NCBI RefSeq assembly: GCF_900172355.1
Contig: NZ_FWFZ01000001.1
Coordinates: 434,001 to 498,000 of the forward strand
DNA: 64,000 nt
Reading direction: 5' to 3'
DNA from: Roseisalinus antarcticus
Lineage (GTDB): Bacteria > Pseudomonadota > Alphaproteobacteria > Rhodobacterales > Rhodobacteraceae
Positions 52,713-61,829 of this stretch are shown piece after piece. Every line of letters begins with the position of its first letter. The first letter of the stretch is position 1. The notes under the pieces are model-generated. The model did no database searches. It had not been told where the DNA came from and saw nothing but the letters and a program-made list of their open reading frames with translations. The translations under genes were made by a program, and so were the position numbers.

Positions 52713-54506
52713 TCAGGCGGCCGGACTGGCCACCACATAGGTCCCCGGCGCGGGCGCGATGGGCGGATGATCGGCGTCTCCCGGTGTGCGGGCGGGAATC
52801 ATCTTGCCCGACATCGGCGCCAGCCAGTCGTTCCAGCGCTGCCACCAGGACCCTGCGTGTTTTTCGGCCCCTGCCTGCCAATCCTCGGGCGAAAGGGACA
52901 GGTCGGGATTGGTGTAATGGCCGTATTTCATCTTCGATGGCGGGTTCACGATGCCGGCGATATGGCCACTTTCGGACAGGATGAAGGTCTTGTCGCGCGC
53001 ACCCATCTTCTGCACCCCACGATAGGAGCTTTTCCAGGCCGCGATGTGATCGGTCTCGCAGGCCACCGCGCAGACCGGGACGGTGACGTCGGACAGCTGC
53101 ACGGTCTCGCCCGCGACCTCGAACCCGGTGGTGGCAAGCCGGTCGTTCTGACACAGGCCGCGCAGGTATTCGACGGCCATCTTCGCGGGCAGGTTGGTGC
53201 CGTCGCCGTTCCAGTAGAGCAGGTCGAAGGCCGGCGGCGCCTCGCCCATCATGTAGCTCTTGATCGCGGGGCCATAGATCAGGTCGTTGGACCGCAGGAA
53301 GCTGAAGGTCCGGCTCATGTAGAAACTGTCGAGGATGCCCTCGCGGGTCACCTCGGCCTCGATCCCGTCGACGAAATCGTCGTCGAGAAAGACGCCGACC
53401 TCGCCCTGGTCCGAGAAATCCGTGAGCGTGGTGAAGAAGGTCGCGGAATTGACGCTGGTGTCCTTGCGCCGCTTCATCACGCCCAGCGCCATCGACAGGG
53501 TCGTGCCGGCGATGCAGTAGCCCACCGCGTTGACCTTCTTGGTGCCGCAGATCGCCTTGACCTCGCGGATCGCGGCCAGATACCCCTCTTCGATGTAATC
53601 GCCGAGGCCCACGTCGCGGTAGGTCGCGTCCGGGTTGACCCAGCTGACCACGAACAGCGTGTGGCCCTGGTCGAGGATCCACTTGATCAGCGAATTCTTC
53701 TCCTTCAGATCGAGGATGTAGAACTTGTTGATCCAGGGCGGAAAGATCATCAGCGGCGTCTGGTGGACCTTCTCGGTCGTCGGCGCGTACTGGATCAACT
53801 CGAACAGGTGGTTGCGATAGACCACCTCGCCCGGGGTCGTGGCGAGGTTCTCGCCCACCTTGAAGGCCTCGCGATCGGCCAGCGTCACGATCAACTCGCC
53901 GTCGTTGCGCTCCAGGTCGGCGACCAGGTTCTCGAGGCCCCGCACCAGGCTCTCGCCATCGGTTTCGACCGCGCGGGCCAGCGCCTCGGGGTTGGTGCCG
54001 AGGAAATTCGCCGGGCTGAACATGTCCACGATCTGGCGCGAGAAATAGTCCAGCCGCCGCTTTTCCTTCGGGTCGAGCCCCTCGATTCCCTCGATCGCCT
54101 GCTCGATCGCCTCGACGTTCAGCATGTATTGCTGCTTGATGAAATTGAAGTAGGGATGCTGCTCCCAGAGTGGTGAGTTGAATCGGCGGTCCGTCGGCGT
54201 CGGATCCTCCGGCGCGGCCAACTTGCCCGAGGCAAGCACCTGTTGCGCCTCGACGTAATGCTTCAGCGTCTTGCCCCAATAGCCCACCTGATGCTCCAGG
54301 AGCTTGGCGGGATTCTGCATCATTTCAACCATGTAGGCGCTCGCCGCCTTCATGTAGAGTTCCTGGCTGGGGCCCTGCAGCGCCGGCGGGACGCTGCGCT
54401 TGGAGGAAAAGGCCGTGATCAGCCGCTGGCTGAGGTCCTCGATCTTGGTGATGTTCGCCTCCAGGGTCGCAAGCGCGGTCCCTTCTTCGGAAGTTTCAGT
54501 TGTCAT
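52713..54506 (-). CDS. phaC: poly(3-hydroxyalkanoate) synthase, class I
   Basis: Polymerises 3-hydroxybutyryl-CoA to PHB on granules. The product has 597 residues. The N-terminal PhaC_N domain precedes an alpha/beta-hydrolase domain with the lipase-like box GYCIAG around Cys331, TPLMIFPPWINKFYILDL near 250, the Asp in CETDHIAAWKS near 500 and the His in LSESGHIAGIVNPP near 535. A single-chain enzyme of this length is class I. It is divergent from phaZ and upstream of phaP. No phaA/phaB genes are in the window. Confidence 0.95.
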   Translation of the reverse strand: MTTETSEEGTALATLEANITKIEDLSQRLITAFSSKRSVPPALQGPSQELYMKAASAYMVEMMQNPAKLLEHQVGYWGKTLKHYVEAQQVLASGKLAAPEDPTPTDRRFNSPLWEQHPYFNFIKQQYMLNVEAIEQAIEGIEGLDPKEKRRLDYFSRQIVDMFSPANFLGTNPEALARAVETDGESLVRGLENLVADLERNDGELIVTLADREAFKVGENLATTPGEVVYRNHLFELIQYAPTTEKVHQTPLMIFPPWINKFYILDLKEKNSLIKWILDQGHTLFVVSWVNPDATYRDVGLGDYIEEGYLAAIREVKAICGTKKVNAVGYCIAGTTLSMALGVMKRRKDTSVNSATFFTTLTDFSDQGEVGVFLDDDFVDGIEAEVTREGILDSFYMSRTFSFLRSNDLIYGPAIKSYMMGEAPPAFDLLYWNGDGTNLPAKMAVEYLRGLCQNDRLATTGFEVAGETVQLSDVTVPVCAVACETDHIAAWKSSYRGVQKMGARDKTFILSESGHIAGIVNPPSKMKYGHYTNPDLSLSPEDWQAGAEKHAGSWWQRWNDWLAPMSGKMIPARTPGDADHPPIAPAPGTYVVASPAA

Positions 54507-54526
54507 CGCATCTCTCCCCCCTTACT

Positions 54527-54538
54527 TTGCACGTGCAG
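54527..54538. promoter_or_regulatory. candidate PhaR site between phaC and phaZ
   Basis: TTGCACGTGCAG contains the palindrome TGCACGTGCA and fits a (C/T)TGC-N4-GCAG pattern, like the site before phaP. It lies in the 118-bp divergent phaC-phaZ promoter region. Confidence 0.4.
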
Positions 54539-54624
54539 CATCCACAGTGACCCTTTGGCAAGGTCACCGTGACCATAGTGGTGAGGATGGGTATGCGCCA
54601 ACCCCGGCAAGAGGTGATCCGCCG

Positions 54625-55884
54625 ATGAAATACATGTTGACCTACGATCTGATGGAGACGGCACGGAACACCAACCAGTGGCTCGGCTCGACCATGCGTG
54701 CGTTCGGATCCTACCCCGGGTTGGCGATGAACCCCGCCATGGCCCTCGTCAAGGCCTGGGGCGAGGTGACCGAGCGGACCTTCGCGAGAATGGTCGCCAA
54801 GCCCGACTGGGGCATCCCCTCGATCACCGGCGAGGACGGCAAGGATCACGTGGTCGCGATCGAAAGGATCGTGACCAGGCCCTTCGGCAACCTCATTCAC
54901 TTCAAGGTCGCGGGCCGCAAGCCGCGCAGCCGCCGGGTGCTGCTGGTCGCGCCGATGTCCGGCCACTACGCGACGCTGCTGCGCAAGACCGTGCTGAGCC
55001 TGCTGCCCGATTGCGAAGTGTTCATCACCGACTGGCACAACGCCCGTGACATACCCGTTTCGGCCGGCAAGTTCGACGTCGAGGACTACACACTCTATGT
55101 GGTCGAGTTCATGAAGGCGCTCGGCGCGGATCTGCATGTCATCGCGGTCTGTCAGCCCGCGCCGCTCGTGCTGGCCGCCACCGCCTATCTCGCGGGCGAG
55201 CAGCCCAAGGCCCAGCCGCGCTCGCTGACCCTGATCGGCGGACCGATCGACCCCGAGGCGAACCATACCGAAGTCACCGATTTCGGCCGCTCGGTCACCA
55301 TGGGCCAGCTTGAAGAAACGATGATCCAGCGCGTGGGCTTCAACCACGCCGGCGTAGGGCGCATGGTCTACCCGGGCCTGCTGCAGCTGGCCTCGTTCAT
55401 GTCGATGAACGCGTCCACCCACAGCTCGGCCTTCATCAACCAGGTCTTCGCCGCCGCGCGGGGCGAGGCGTCGGAGTTCGACAAGCACAACGTGTTCTAC
55501 GACGAATATCTCGCGGTCATGGACATGCCGGCGGAATTCTACCTCTCGACGGTCGAGCGGATCTTCAAGGGCCGCGAGGTCGCCCGCAACGAGTTCTACG
55601 TCAAGGGCCAGCACGTCGACTTCGACAAGGTGACGACCGTCGCGGTCAAGACCGTCGAGGGCGAGGAGGACGACATTTCGGCCCCCGGCCAGTGCCGCGC
55701 GGCGCTCGACCTGCTGTCGGGGCTGCCCGACGAAAAGAAGGCCTGGCACGTGGAACCGGGCGCGGGCCACTACGGGATCTTCGCGGGCCGCTCCTGGCGG
55801 ACCAACATCCGTCCGCTTGTGCTCGGCTTCATCGACGCGAATTCCGGCGCGCCGCGGGCCTCGCAGCCGGTCGCGGCCGAGTAA
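54625..55884 (+). CDS. phaZ: intracellular PHB depolymerase
   Basis: Mobilises stored PHB. The 419 residues fit the type I intracellular depolymerases. MKYMLTYDLMETARNTNQWL at the start is characteristic. The catalytic Cys replaces the lipase Ser in HVIAVCQPAPLVLAATAYLA near residue 180, and the C-terminal His lies in WHVEPGAGHYGIFAGRSWR near 385. GAGGTGATCC precedes the ATG. Divergent from phaC, giving one locus for synthesis, storage and breakdown. Confidence 0.92.
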   Translation: MKYMLTYDLMETARNTNQWLGSTMRAFGSYPGLAMNPAMALVKAWGEVTERTFARMVAKPDWGIPSITGEDGKDHVVAIERIVTRPFGNLIHFKVAGRKPRSRRVLLVAPMSGHYATLLRKTVLSLLPDCEVFITDWHNARDIPVSAGKFDVEDYTLYVVEFMKALGADLHVIAVCQPAPLVLAATAYLAGEQPKAQPRSLTLIGGPIDPEANHTEVTDFGRSVTMGQLEETMIQRVGFNHAGVGRMVYPGLLQLASFMSMNASTHSSAFINQVFAAARGEASEFDKHNVFYDEYLAVMDMPAEFYLSTVERIFKGREVARNEFYVKGQHVDFDKVTTVAVKTVEGEEDDISAPGQCRAALDLLSGLPDEKKAWHVEPGAGHYGIFAGRSWRTNIRPLVLGFIDANSGAPRASQPVAAE

Positions 55885-55885
55885 C

Positions 55886-56455
55886 ATGGGCAAGACCATA
55901 GCGTTTGCCTGCACCTGCGGGGCGCTGCGCGGCCATCTTGTCGACATCTCTCCCGCCGCGGGCACCCGTGCGCTGTGCCATTGCGCAGATTGCCGCGCGG
56001 CCGAGATCCATGCCTCGGGCCACGACCCTGCGCCCGACCCCGTGGAGCTGTTCCAGACGACACCCGATCGCCTGAAGATCGACGCGGGCGCCGAGCATCT
56101 GGCGGCCTTCTTCCTGCGCAAGCCGTCGTTCCTGCGCTGGTATGCCAACTGCTGCGGCGCGACGCTGTTCAACAGCCCGGCACGTCCGACAATTTCGTCG
56201 CTCTCGATGCAGGTCTCGCGCCTGGCCGACGCCGCCCCGCTGGGCCCTGTCACGGCCGAGGCCTTCGTGCCGGGCGCGGGCGGAAAAACCAGCCACAAGG
56301 GTCTGCTCAAGTTCATCGCGGCCGCGATGATGCGCATCGCGGCGGCCCGGATCAGCGGACGTTGGCGCCAGACCCCGCTGTTCGACGCCAAGGGGCAACC
56401 CGTCGCCGTGCCGGAACGGCTGACCGAGGCCGAACTCGCCGCCCTGCCCTCCTAG
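55886..56455 (+). CDS. GFA/CENP-V-like zinc protein (DUF6151 type)
   Basis: A 189-residue protein. Cys9, Cys11 (ACTCGALRG), Cys31, Cys33 and Cys36 (LCHCADCRAAE) and a later Cys pair (ANCCGATLFN near 88) form the zinc sites of the glutathione-dependent formaldehyde-activating (GFA) fold. I think it is the DUF6151 branch; whether it binds glutathione adducts is unknown. It starts one base after the phaZ stop and so is probably on the same transcript. Confidence 0.75.
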   Translation: MGKTIAFACTCGALRGHLVDISPAAGTRALCHCADCRAAEIHASGHDPAPDPVELFQTTPDRLKIDAGAEHLAAFFLRKPSFLRWYANCCGATLFNSPARPTISSLSMQVSRLADAAPLGPVTAEAFVPGAGGKTSHKGLLKFIAAAMMRIAAARISGRWRQTPLFDAKGQPVAVPERLTEAELAALPS

Positions 56456-56904
56456 GCCCGGTCGTCCTTGGGCGAGCCCATGACGATATAGCTGGTGATC
56501 GAGCGGACATGGGGCACCGTGCCCAGCCTGTCGGTGTGGAATGCCTTGTAGGCGGCCAGATCCCGTGCCTCGACCCGCAGCAGGTATTCGAAGGCTCCGG
56601 CCACGTTATGGCATTCCACCACCTCGGGCGCGGTCCTGACCGCGCTCTCGAAGGCGTGCTGCGCGGCCTTCGTATGCTCGGCCAGCCCGACGGTCACGTA
56701 GGCCAGGAAGCCGCGGCCGACCTGCGCCGTGTCCAGCCGGGCGCGGTAGCCGCGGATCACCCCGCGCCGCTCCAGCTCCTGCACCCGGCGCAGGCAGGCG
56801 GAGGGCGAGAGCCCGACTCGCTCCGCCAGATCGAGGTTGCTGATGCGCCCGTCATGGGACAGCACCTGCAATATCTTTTCGCCTATTTCATCAATACCGG
56901 TCAT
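56452..56904 (-). CDS. Lrp/AsnC-family transcriptional regulator
   Basis: A 150-residue regulator. The helix-turn-helix is LDLAERVGLSPSACLRRVQE near residues 20-45; the C-terminal RAM/ligand domain spans 65-140 (VECHNVAGAFEYLLRVEARD). The ATG at 56904 (MTGIDEIGEKILQVLS) is the family-typical start. It is divergent from a LysE-type exporter with 91 bp between starts; in this common pairing the regulator senses the amino acid that the exporter removes. Confidence 0.92.
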   Translation of the reverse strand: MTGIDEIGEKILQVLSHDGRISNLDLAERVGLSPSACLRRVQELERRGVIRGYRARLDTAQVGRGFLAYVTVGLAEHTKAAQHAFESAVRTAPEVVECHNVAGAFEYLLRVEARDLAAYKAFHTDRLGTVPHVRSITSYIVMGSPKDDRA

Positions 56905-56995
56905 ATATTGCAAAAGATCCGCGAAACGGGGCGAGTCTGCAAGGTCATTGCCGCCGAAAGCTGAAAGGTTGTCGACAGGTTTGCGGAGCCCGCTG

Positions 56996-57592
56996 ATGAC
57001 ACCCGATTTTTTCCTGCCCCTGCTGGCGTTTGCCATTGTCTCGACGGCCTCGCCGGGGCCGAACAACATCATGCTGATGGCCTCCGGGGCGCAGTTCGGC
57101 GTGCGTCGCACCCTGCCTCACATGGCGGGAATCGGCGTGGGTGTGATGACGCTGATCTTCGTATCGGGCCTCGGACTGGCGCGGATTTTCGAGCTGGCGC
57201 CTTTCGTGCACTCCGCGCTGAAAATCCTGGCCATGGGGTTCCTGCTTTGGCTCGCCTGGAAGATCGCGAGCGCGCATGCCATTGCAGACACCCCGGCCCC
57301 CGACGCCCGACCGCTGACCTTTTGGCAATCGGCAGCGTTTCAATGGATCAACCCCAAGGCATGGGCCATGGCCCTGACCGCCGTCACGGTCTACCTGCCC
57401 GACCGGGCCGTCGGCAGCCTGGCGCTGGCCACGCTCGCCTTCGGCATGGTGGCGGTCCCGTCGACCAGCCTCTGGACGGTTGCGGGCCGACAATTGCGCC
57501 GCCTGCTGTCGAACCCGGTCCGGTTCCGGGTGTTCAACTGGACCATGGCGGCGCTGTTGCTGGGCACGCTCTGGCCGATCCTGCGAGCCTAG
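56996..57592 (+). CDS. LysE/RhtB-family amino acid exporter
   Basis: A 198-residue inner-membrane exporter with five or six hydrophobic segments. The LysE motif SPGPNNIMLMASGAQFGVRR is near residues 19-38, and AFQWINPKAWAMALTAVTVY near 115 is the second conserved block. Its ATG sits opposite the Lrp gene, which probably activates it. Substrate not determined. Its stop overlaps the convergent photolyase-like gene by four bases. Confidence 0.9.
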   Translation: MTPDFFLPLLAFAIVSTASPGPNNIMLMASGAQFGVRRTLPHMAGIGVGVMTLIFVSGLGLARIFELAPFVHSALKILAMGFLLWLAWKIASAHAIADTPAPDARPLTFWQSAAFQWINPKAWAMALTAVTVYLPDRAVGSLALATLAFGMVAVPSTSLWTVAGRQLRRLLSNPVRFRVFNWTMAALLLGTLWPILRA

Positions 57593-58764
57593 GTCACCCG
57601 AAGACGATCCAGCAGCCCGGAGATCTCCTGTTTGAACGCGAAGAACCCCTTGGCCGCGTGGGGCCAGGCGGCGGCATCCGAGGGGCGCAATCCCATGCGG
57701 ATCGGCACACCGGCGCGTCGCCAAGCCTCGATCCGCTCTCGCGCGGGGCCCTGTGGCGCGTGGGCGGTCACGATCTGCTCCAGCCTGTGGGCCCTTGCCC
57801 AAGCGCCAAGATCCTCCGGTCGGCCGACCTCTCCCAGGCGCGGCGCGTGGCGCAAGAGGCTGTCGGCAATTGCGCCTTCGGTGAAATCGGTCACCTGTCC
57901 GGAAACGGACAGCGGGCTGCGATCGGCGGACGCATCGAGCACGGCGGTCGCGACCGGCGCCGGACAGATGTCCAGCAGCCAGCCGACAGAGAGGTCTTCC
58001 TCGTGCAGCAGCAGCCCGGTGCGCAGGTCCGGCGCAATCTGGTCGGCCACCGGAACGGGCCCGGGCGGCGGATGCGGAGGCCCGCCCGGCGGTATGGCCT
58101 CGGTCGCCAGCCCTGCCGGCCGGAACCGCCCGTCAGTGTAGCGGGCAATGTTGTCCGGGCGGGCCAGGTAGGTCTTGCCGATGGTCTGCAGCCCGGCCAC
58201 CCAGCGCCAGCCGAGGGTGTTGGACGCCGGATCGCCGTCCAGCAGATGGCGCAGGAAGAAATCCGCTCCCAGCGCCCAGGGCAGGCGCAGGGTGAACACC
58301 CAGATCGAGGCGAACCACATCCGCGCGTGATTGTGCAGATAGCCGGTCTCGACCAATTGGCGGGCCCAGTGATCGAAGGCGTCGATCCCGGTCTCGCCCC
58401 GACAGGCGGCCTCCCACTCCCGGCGCAGGCCGCTTTCGGTCTGCACCCGGTTCAGCCCGTGCCGGACATCCGCACGGTATTGGACCCATGTCTCGGGCCG
58501 GCGTTCCATCCAGCCTTTCCAATAGGTTCGCCAATAGACTTCCTGCAGGAACTTCTCGGCGGTGGACCGGGCAAACCGACCCAGGACAGCGCGAACGACC
58601 TCGTCCTCGGACACCAACCGGTGACGGACATAGGGCGAAAGGCCCGAGACATGGGGATGCCCGGGCAGGTCGTGATTGCGCCGAGCGGCATAGGCGCCGC
58701 CGGCCTTGGGCAGGAAATCAGACAACCGTTTCAGCCCGGCGGAGCGGGACGGATCAAAGTGCAT
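57589..58764 (-). CDS. photolyase/cryptochrome homologue with apparently permuted domains
   Basis: A 391-residue flavoprotein candidate. Residues 1-200 are the FAD domain: SGLSPYVRHRLVSEDEVVRA, KFLQEVYWRTYWKGWMERRP, VETGYLHNHARMWFASIWVF, LLDGDPASNTLGWRWVAG. In ordinary photolyases an alpha/beta antenna domain precedes this. Here residues 235-391 after it look like that domain: LLLHEEDLS resembles the usual LVWFRxDLR strand, followed by ADSLLRHAPRLGEVG, RLEQIVTAHAPQGPARER, and the end AKGFFAFKQEI. The order is therefore reversed. Light-dependent repair or signalling is possible but unproven. Confidence 0.78.
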   Translation of the reverse strand: MHFDPSRSAGLKRLSDFLPKAGGAYAARRNHDLPGHPHVSGLSPYVRHRLVSEDEVVRAVLGRFARSTAEKFLQEVYWRTYWKGWMERRPETWVQYRADVRHGLNRVQTESGLRREWEAACRGETGIDAFDHWARQLVETGYLHNHARMWFASIWVFTLRLPWALGADFFLRHLLDGDPASNTLGWRWVAGLQTIGKTYLARPDNIARYTDGRFRPAGLATEAIPPGGPPHPPPGPVPVADQIAPDLRTGLLLHEEDLSVGWLLDICPAPVATAVLDASADRSPLSVSGQVTDFTEGAIADSLLRHAPRLGEVGRPEDLGAWARAHRLEQIVTAHAPQGPARERIEAWRRAGVPIRMGLRPSDAAAWPHAAKGFFAFKQEISGLLDRLRVT

Positions 58765-58809
58765 CCCGGGGATTTAGGCGCCGCCCTGCCCCCGGCCAGA
58801 CCCCCCCCG

Positions 58810-59271
58810 TCACGCCGTCGCGACAACGCCGCAGCGGCCGGCATAGCACCGGCCCAGGACATGGTCCCAGCCCGTGTCGTAATTGTCCCGCATGGCCGCG
58901 GCCCTCTCGGCCATGGCGCCGAACCCGGCATGGGTCAGATCGACGCGGGTGCCCGTCTCCACCGGCGTGAAGAGGACCAGGACCCGGGTCGCCTCGGCCT
59001 CGTCGCGGCCCACGTGCCAGTCGAGGCCCAGCGCCCGGCCATCCTCCCAACGCGTGATTCGCGCCCATGTCGCCCGGGTGCCGTTCTCCCCGGTTTCGTA
59101 GATCTGGCCGCCGACATGGGGCTCGACTGTCAGGTCCGAGGGCAGCCCTCCCCGCCCGGCCGCGATGGAATGGGTATCGACCGGCCACCAGGCGGCGATG
59201 TCGCGGGTGAAAATCCGAAACGCCGCCGCGGGCGTCAACGGAACGTCAACGGTTTTGGTGATATGCTCCAT
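58810..59271 (-). CDS. SRPBCC/AHSA1-domain protein
   Basis: A 153-residue START-like (SRPBCC) fold of the AHSA1 group, typified by DVPLTPAAAFRIFTRDIAAW at the start, VGGQIYE and TWARITRWEDGRALGLDWH in the middle and a helix (AMRDNYDTGWDHVLGRCYAG) at the end. Such proteins bind hydrophobic ligands. It starts 3 bases after the stop of the ArsR-type gene, and this ArsR-SRPBCC pair is common in bacteria. Ligand unknown. Confidence 0.88.
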   Translation of the reverse strand: MEHITKTVDVPLTPAAAFRIFTRDIAAWWPVDTHSIAAGRGGLPSDLTVEPHVGGQIYETGENGTRATWARITRWEDGRALGLDWHVGRDEAEATRVLVLFTPVETGTRVDLTHAGFGAMAERAAAMRDNYDTGWDHVLGRCYAGRCGVVATA

Positions 59272-59274
59272 GGG

Positions 59275-59598
59275 CTACTCCCTTGCCGACTTGCGGGCCG
59301 CGTCGGCAAAGGCGGCCAACGCGTCGTCCCATAAGGTGTCGAGGTAGCGCCGCAGGCTCTCGACCCCCTCCGGCGCAAGTTCATAGTACCGGCGATTGCC
59401 CTTCGGGGTCACCCGGGCAAGGCCGGCATCGGTCAGCACCCGCAGGTGCTGCGACACCGCCGGGCGCGAGACGGGCAGCCCGCCCGCGATCACGCCGACG
59501 GGTTTCGGCCCCGCGCGAAGCGCCTCGACGATCGCCCGCCGGGTCGGATCGGCGAGCGCTTCGATCACATGTCTGGCAGGCGGTGTCTCGGGGGGCAT
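59275..59598 (-). CDS. ArsR-family transcriptional regulator
   Basis: A 107-residue winged-helix repressor: IEALADPTRRAIVEALRAGP at the start, recognition helix VSRPAVSQHLRVLTDAGLAR, then the wing TPKGNRRYYELAPEG. It has no Cys cluster for metals, so it belongs to the non-metal group that accompanies SRPBCC proteins. First gene of a two-gene operon. A palindrome at 59675-59690 in its upstream region is a candidate operator. Confidence 0.92.
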   Translation of the reverse strand: MPPETPPARHVIEALADPTRRAIVEALRAGPKPVGVIAGGLPVSRPAVSQHLRVLTDAGLARVTPKGNRRYYELAPEGVESLRRYLDTLWDDALAAFADAARKSARE

Positions 59599-59674
59599 CT
59601 GCTCTGGCCTTTGTGCGCCGCGGCGGTCACACCGGGCATCGGAGGGGTTGAAGATATGTCAGTCGCTACTTACG

Positions 59675-59690
59675 GTAAGCCAAGGCTTAC
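59675..59690. promoter_or_regulatory. palindromic operator candidate between arsR-type gene and clpP
   Basis: GTAAGCC-AA-GGCTTAC, a perfect 7+7 inverted repeat. The preceding CTTAC (59669-59673) also pairs with its left half, giving three alternating half-sites. It lies 77 bp upstream of the ArsR start and 136 bp before clpP. Confidence 0.5.
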
Positions 59691-59744
59691 GATTCGAGTC
59701 AAGGAAATCCCGCCCGCCGCGGCGCCTGTCCCGAACCAGCCGAC

Positions 59745-59771
59745 CTTGAAGCCTCCGCGCGGCGTCACTAA
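59745..59771 (+). promoter_or_regulatory. possible heat-shock (RpoH) promoter of clpP
   Basis: CTTGAAG at 59745 and CACTAA at 59766, separated by 14 bases, loosely match the alphaproteobacterial sigma-32 pattern. clpP is heat-inducible in many bacteria. The -10 part is weak. Confidence 0.3.
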
Positions 59772-59825
59772 GACTCCGTCAAGGATTTCCGCCGTAGAAC
59801 GTGTCCACCCGAGAAGGCAGGCCAG

Positions 59826-60455
59826 ATGAGAGACCCCGTTGAAACCTACATGAACCTTGTCCCCATGGTCGTCGAACAGACCAGCCGGGGGGAGAGGGCG
59901 TATGACATATTCTCGCGCCTTCTGAAGGAGCGGATCATCTTTCTGAACGGGCCCGTTCACGACGGGATGTCGACGCTCGTGGTGGCGCAGCTGCTGCACC
60001 TCGAATCCGAGAACCCGAAGAAAGAGATCTCGATGTACATCAACTCGCCCGGCGGCGTGGTGACATCGGGCCTGTCGATCTACGACACGATGCAGTACAT
60101 CAAACCGGCCGTCTCGACGCTGGTGATCGGACAGGCGGCCTCCATGGGGTCGTTGCTGCTGACGGCAGGGACCGCGGGCATGCGCATGTCTCTGCCCAAC
60201 AGCCGGATCATGGTCCACCAGCCCTCCGGCGGCTACCAGGGCCAGGCGACAGACATCATGATCCACGCCGAGGAGACGCTGAAACTCAAGCGGCGCCTGA
60301 ACGAGATCTACGTCAAGCACACCGGACAGACCCTGAAGAAGGTCGAGGCCGCGCTCGAGCGGGACAACTTCATGTCCCCGGAAGAGGCCAAGGAGTGGGG
60401 CCTGATCGACGAGATCGTTGAAAACCGGGTCAAACCTGGCGACACCGAAGCCTAA
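59826..60455 (+). CDS. clpP: ATP-dependent Clp protease proteolytic subunit
   Basis: Serine protease that forms the 14-mer chamber used by ClpX and ClpA. The 209 residues contain the complete triad: Ser106 in [12 protein letters not shown], His131 in IMVHQPSGG and Asp180 in [12 protein letters not shown]. The start [20 protein letters not shown] lies close to the processing region typical of ClpP. clpX follows after 111 bp in the usual order. AGAAGGCAGGCC lies before the ATG. Confidence 0.97.
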   Translation: MRDPVETYMNLVPMVVEQTSRGERAYDIFSRLLKERIIFLNGPVHDGMSTLVVAQLLHLESENPKKEISMYINSPGGVVTSGLSIYDTMQYIKPAVSTLVIGQAASMGSLLLTAGTAGMRMSLPNSRIMVHQPSGGYQGQATDIMIHAEETLKLKRRLNEIYVKHTGQTLKKVEAALERDNFMSPEEAKEWGLIDEIVENRVKPGDTEA

Positions 60456-60566
60456 GAACCGGCGCAGAAGACGTCGCACCGAATTTCGCGTTGTAGGCCC
60501 TGTCCCGCTGTCCTAGGGTGACAGGGACGGGGCAAACGACCGACAAACCGCCAAGGGATTAACGAC

Positions 60567-61829
60567 ATGGCGAACGCGTCAGGCAGCGACGGCAAGAACA
60601 CGCTCTACTGCAGCTTCTGCGGCAAGAGCCAGCACGAGGTCCGCAAGCTGATTGCGGGACCGACCGTCTTTATCTGTGATGAATGTGTGGAACTTTGCAT
60701 GGACATCATCCGGGAGGAGACGAAATCCTCCGGGCTGAAGTACTCCGACGGGGTGCCGACCCCGCGCGAAATCTGCCAGGTTCTGGATGATTACGTGATC
60801 GGCCAGATGCATGCCAAGCGCGTGCTCGCCGTCGCCGTGCACAACCATTACAAACGTTTGAACCACGCCGGCAAGACCGACATCGAGCTGGCGAAATCCA
60901 ACATCCTGCTGATCGGCCCGACCGGCTGCGGCAAGACACTCCTGGCCCAGACGCTGGCGCGCATTCTCGATGTGCCTTTCACCATGGCCGATGCGACGAC
61001 CCTGACAGAGGCCGGCTATGTCGGCGAGGATGTCGAGAACATCATCCTCAAGCTGCTCCAGTCGTCGGAATACAACGTCGAGCGGGCCCAGCGCGGCATC
61101 GTCTACATCGACGAGGTCGACAAGATCACCCGCAAGTCCGACAACCCGTCGATCACCCGCGACGTGTCGGGCGAAGGCGTGCAGCAGGCCCTGCTGAAGA
61201 TCATGGAGGGCACCGTCGCCTCCGTGCCGCCGCAAGGCGGGCGCAAGCATCCGCAGCAGGAATTCCTGCAGGTCGACACGACCAACATCCTGTTCGTCTG
61301 CGGCGGCGCCTTCGCGGGTCTCGACAAGATCATCTCGCAGCGCGGCAAGGGCTCCGCCATGGGCTTCGGCGCCGACGTGCGCGAGGTGGACGAACGCGGT
61401 GTCGGCGAGGTGTTCGGCGACCTCGAACCCGAGGATCTGCTCAAATTCGGCCTCATCCCCGAGTTTGTCGGCCGTCTTCCGGTGATCGCCACGCTCGAGG
61501 ATCTCGACGAGGACGCCCTGGTCACCATCCTCACGGCGCCCAAGAACGCGCTGGTCAAGCAATACCAGCGTCTGTTTGAACTCGAGGACACCAAGCTGAC
61601 CTTCACGGAGGATGCGCTTACGGCGATCGCCAAGCGGGCGATCGAACGCAAGACCGGTGCCCGCGGCCTGCGGTCGATCATGGAGGACATCCTGCTCGAC
61701 ACGATGTTCGACCTGCCCGGCATGGACAGCGTCACCGAGGTGGTCGTCAACGAAGAGGCTGTCGGTCCCGAGGCCACGCCTCTGATGATCTATGCGGACG
61801 AGAAGAAGGATGCGGCCTCTGCCGGATAA
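60567..61829 (+). CDS. clpX: ATP-dependent Clp protease ATP-binding subunit ClpX
   Basis: AAA+ unfoldase that feeds substrates to ClpP. The product has 420 residues. An N-terminal C4 zinc finger uses Cys15, 18, 37 and 40 ([12 protein letters not shown] and [10 protein letters not shown]). Walker A GPTGCGKT lies at 117-124, Walker [11 protein letters not shown] near 180, and the pore loop is [29 protein letters not shown] belongs to the sensor region. It is intact and of normal length. The next gene starts inside its 3' end. Confidence 0.97.
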   Translation: MANASGSDGKNTLYCSFCGKSQHEVRKLIAGPTVFICDECVELCMDIIREETKSSGLKYSDGVPTPREICQVLDDYVIGQMHAKRVLAVAVHNHYKRLNHAGKTDIELAKSNILLIGPTGCGKTLLAQTLARILDVPFTMADATTLTEAGYVGEDVENIILKLLQSSEYNVERAQRGIVYIDEVDKITRKSDNPSITRDVSGEGVQQALLKIMEGTVASVPPQGGRKHPQQEFLQVDTTNILFVCGGAFAGLDKIISQRGKGSAMGFGADVREVDERGVGEVFGDLEPEDLLKFGLIPEFVGRLPVIATLEDLDEDALVTILTAPKNALVKQYQRLFELEDTKLTFTEDALTAIAKRAIERKTGARGLRSIMEDILLDTMFDLPGMDSVTEVVVNEEAVGPEATPLMIYADEKKDAASAG

